Shown: positions 5,393-5,496 of the stretch, piece by piece
Layout of the letters: every line of letters begins with the position of its first letter
Position numbering within the stretch: position 1 is the first letter of the stretch
From: RGIG3135 sp964477115
Lineage (GTDB): Bacteria > Actinomycetota > Coriobacteriia > Coriobacteriales > Eggerthellaceae
Reading direction: 5' to 3'
Length of the DNA: 5,496 nucleotides
NCBI GenBank assembly: GCA_964477115.1
Contig: CAYZCY010000058.1
Coordinates: 1 to 5,496, forward strand
Translations under genes and position numbers: made by a program
The notes under the pieces: generated by a model
Told to the model about the DNA's origin: nothing
Databases searched by the model: none
Seen by the model: the letters and a program-made list of their open reading frames with translations, nothing else

Positions 5393-5496
5393 CTCTTAAG
5401 TAGAGGGAGAAGGGAAAGCCACGTCGCTGGCAAAATGCCATGATGGCAGAGCGCCCGGGCGTTCCGTCGAGGGCGGAAAGCACGTCACTAGTCCTC
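5393..5496. other. Intergenic tail with clustered small inverted repeats
   Basis: After the xerD stop no U-rich terminator is seen. The segment holds TGGCA-AAA-TGCCA (5428-5440), whose right arm can instead pair with the next TGGCA (TGCCA-TGA-TGGCA, 5436-5448). These are followed by the perfect palindrome CGCCCGGGCG (5452-5461) and a hairpin TTCCGTC-GAG-GGCGGAA (5462-5478, one G-U pair). CACGTC occurs at both 5420 and 5481. I do not recognise a tRNA or known riboswitch. The segment could be a structured leader for a gene beyond the edge. Confidence 0.35.
5440..5496 (+). CDS. Possible beginning of the next gene (partial, doubtful)
   Basis: A frame starting with two ATGs at 5440 and 5443 reads MMAERPGVPSRAESTSLVL and is still open at the window edge. 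The same frame has a stop at 5401-5403 and no earlier start. No Shine-Dalgarno sequence is at a normal distance; the purine-rich GGGAGAAGGG lies about 25 bases upstream. The codons overlap the palindromes described for this segment. The opposite strand also has an open frame entering from the right and ending at 5396-5398. With only 19 codons I cannot assign a family or be sure either frame is coding. Confidence 0.15.
   Translation, partial: MMAERPGVPSRAESTSLVL

Noticed and set aside
5396..5496. A minus-strand open frame entering from the right edge and ending at 5396-5398 (C-terminus about GLVTCFPPSTERPGALPSW and beyond).
   Set aside because: It has only about 33 codons, no recognisable motif, and competes with an equally weak plus-strand frame. 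Sequence beyond the edge is needed, so it is not listed as a gene.
5393..5496. A tRNA or known structured RNA after xerD.
   Set aside because: There is no T-loop GTTCGANTC pattern, no CCA end and no cloverleaf-compatible set of arms, and no conserved core of RNase P, SRP, tmRNA or a T-box is recognisable.

Overview
This window looks like an ordinary stretch of bacterial chromosome carrying four complete, recognisable genes. Its base composition is moderately GC-rich. One start is GTG or TTG, the MurJ has the 'LPN-hydrophobic-FEL' form of the N-terminal motif rather than the proteobacterial LPNLLRR form, and a DUF1846 gene is present. Together these suggest a Gram-positive bacterium, most likely an actinomycete of the Coriobacteriia/Eggerthellales type. 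That assignment is an inference from protein flavour only and is weak.

Layout from left to right. Positions 2-1642 (minus) encode a MurJ/MviN-type lipid II flippase. A 64-bp divergent gap carries two promoter-like elements that overlap each other. Positions 1707-2666 (plus) encode NAD kinase, with an unusual acidic insertion. A 63-bp convergent gap holds a perfect 9-bp-stem terminator hairpin. Positions 2730-4211 (minus) encode a 493-residue DUF1846/UPF0371 protein of unknown function. A 284-bp divergent intergenic region (4212-4495) contains promoters for both flanking genes, a dyad at the predicted DUF1846 start site, a leader hairpin, and an 11-bp tandem repeat on the xerD side. Positions 4496-5392 (plus) encode a XerD-type tyrosine recombinase with all six catalytic residues. 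The last 104 bases are non-coding or hold the beginning of another gene, and contain several small inverted repeats.

The genes do not form one pathway. MurJ serves peptidoglycan synthesis, NadK supplies NADP, XerD resolves chromosome dimers, and the DUF1846 protein is uncharacterised. Each gene appears to be transcribed from its own promoter, because orientation changes at every gene boundary.

I found no CRISPR array, tRNA, rRNA, insertion sequence, toxin-antitoxin pair or defence system. The points most worth checking are the DUF1846 protein with its two P-loop-like segments, the NadK insertion, the overlapping divergent murJ/nadK promoters, and the palindromic elements upstream of the DUF1846 gene. 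None of these is strong evidence for a new system.
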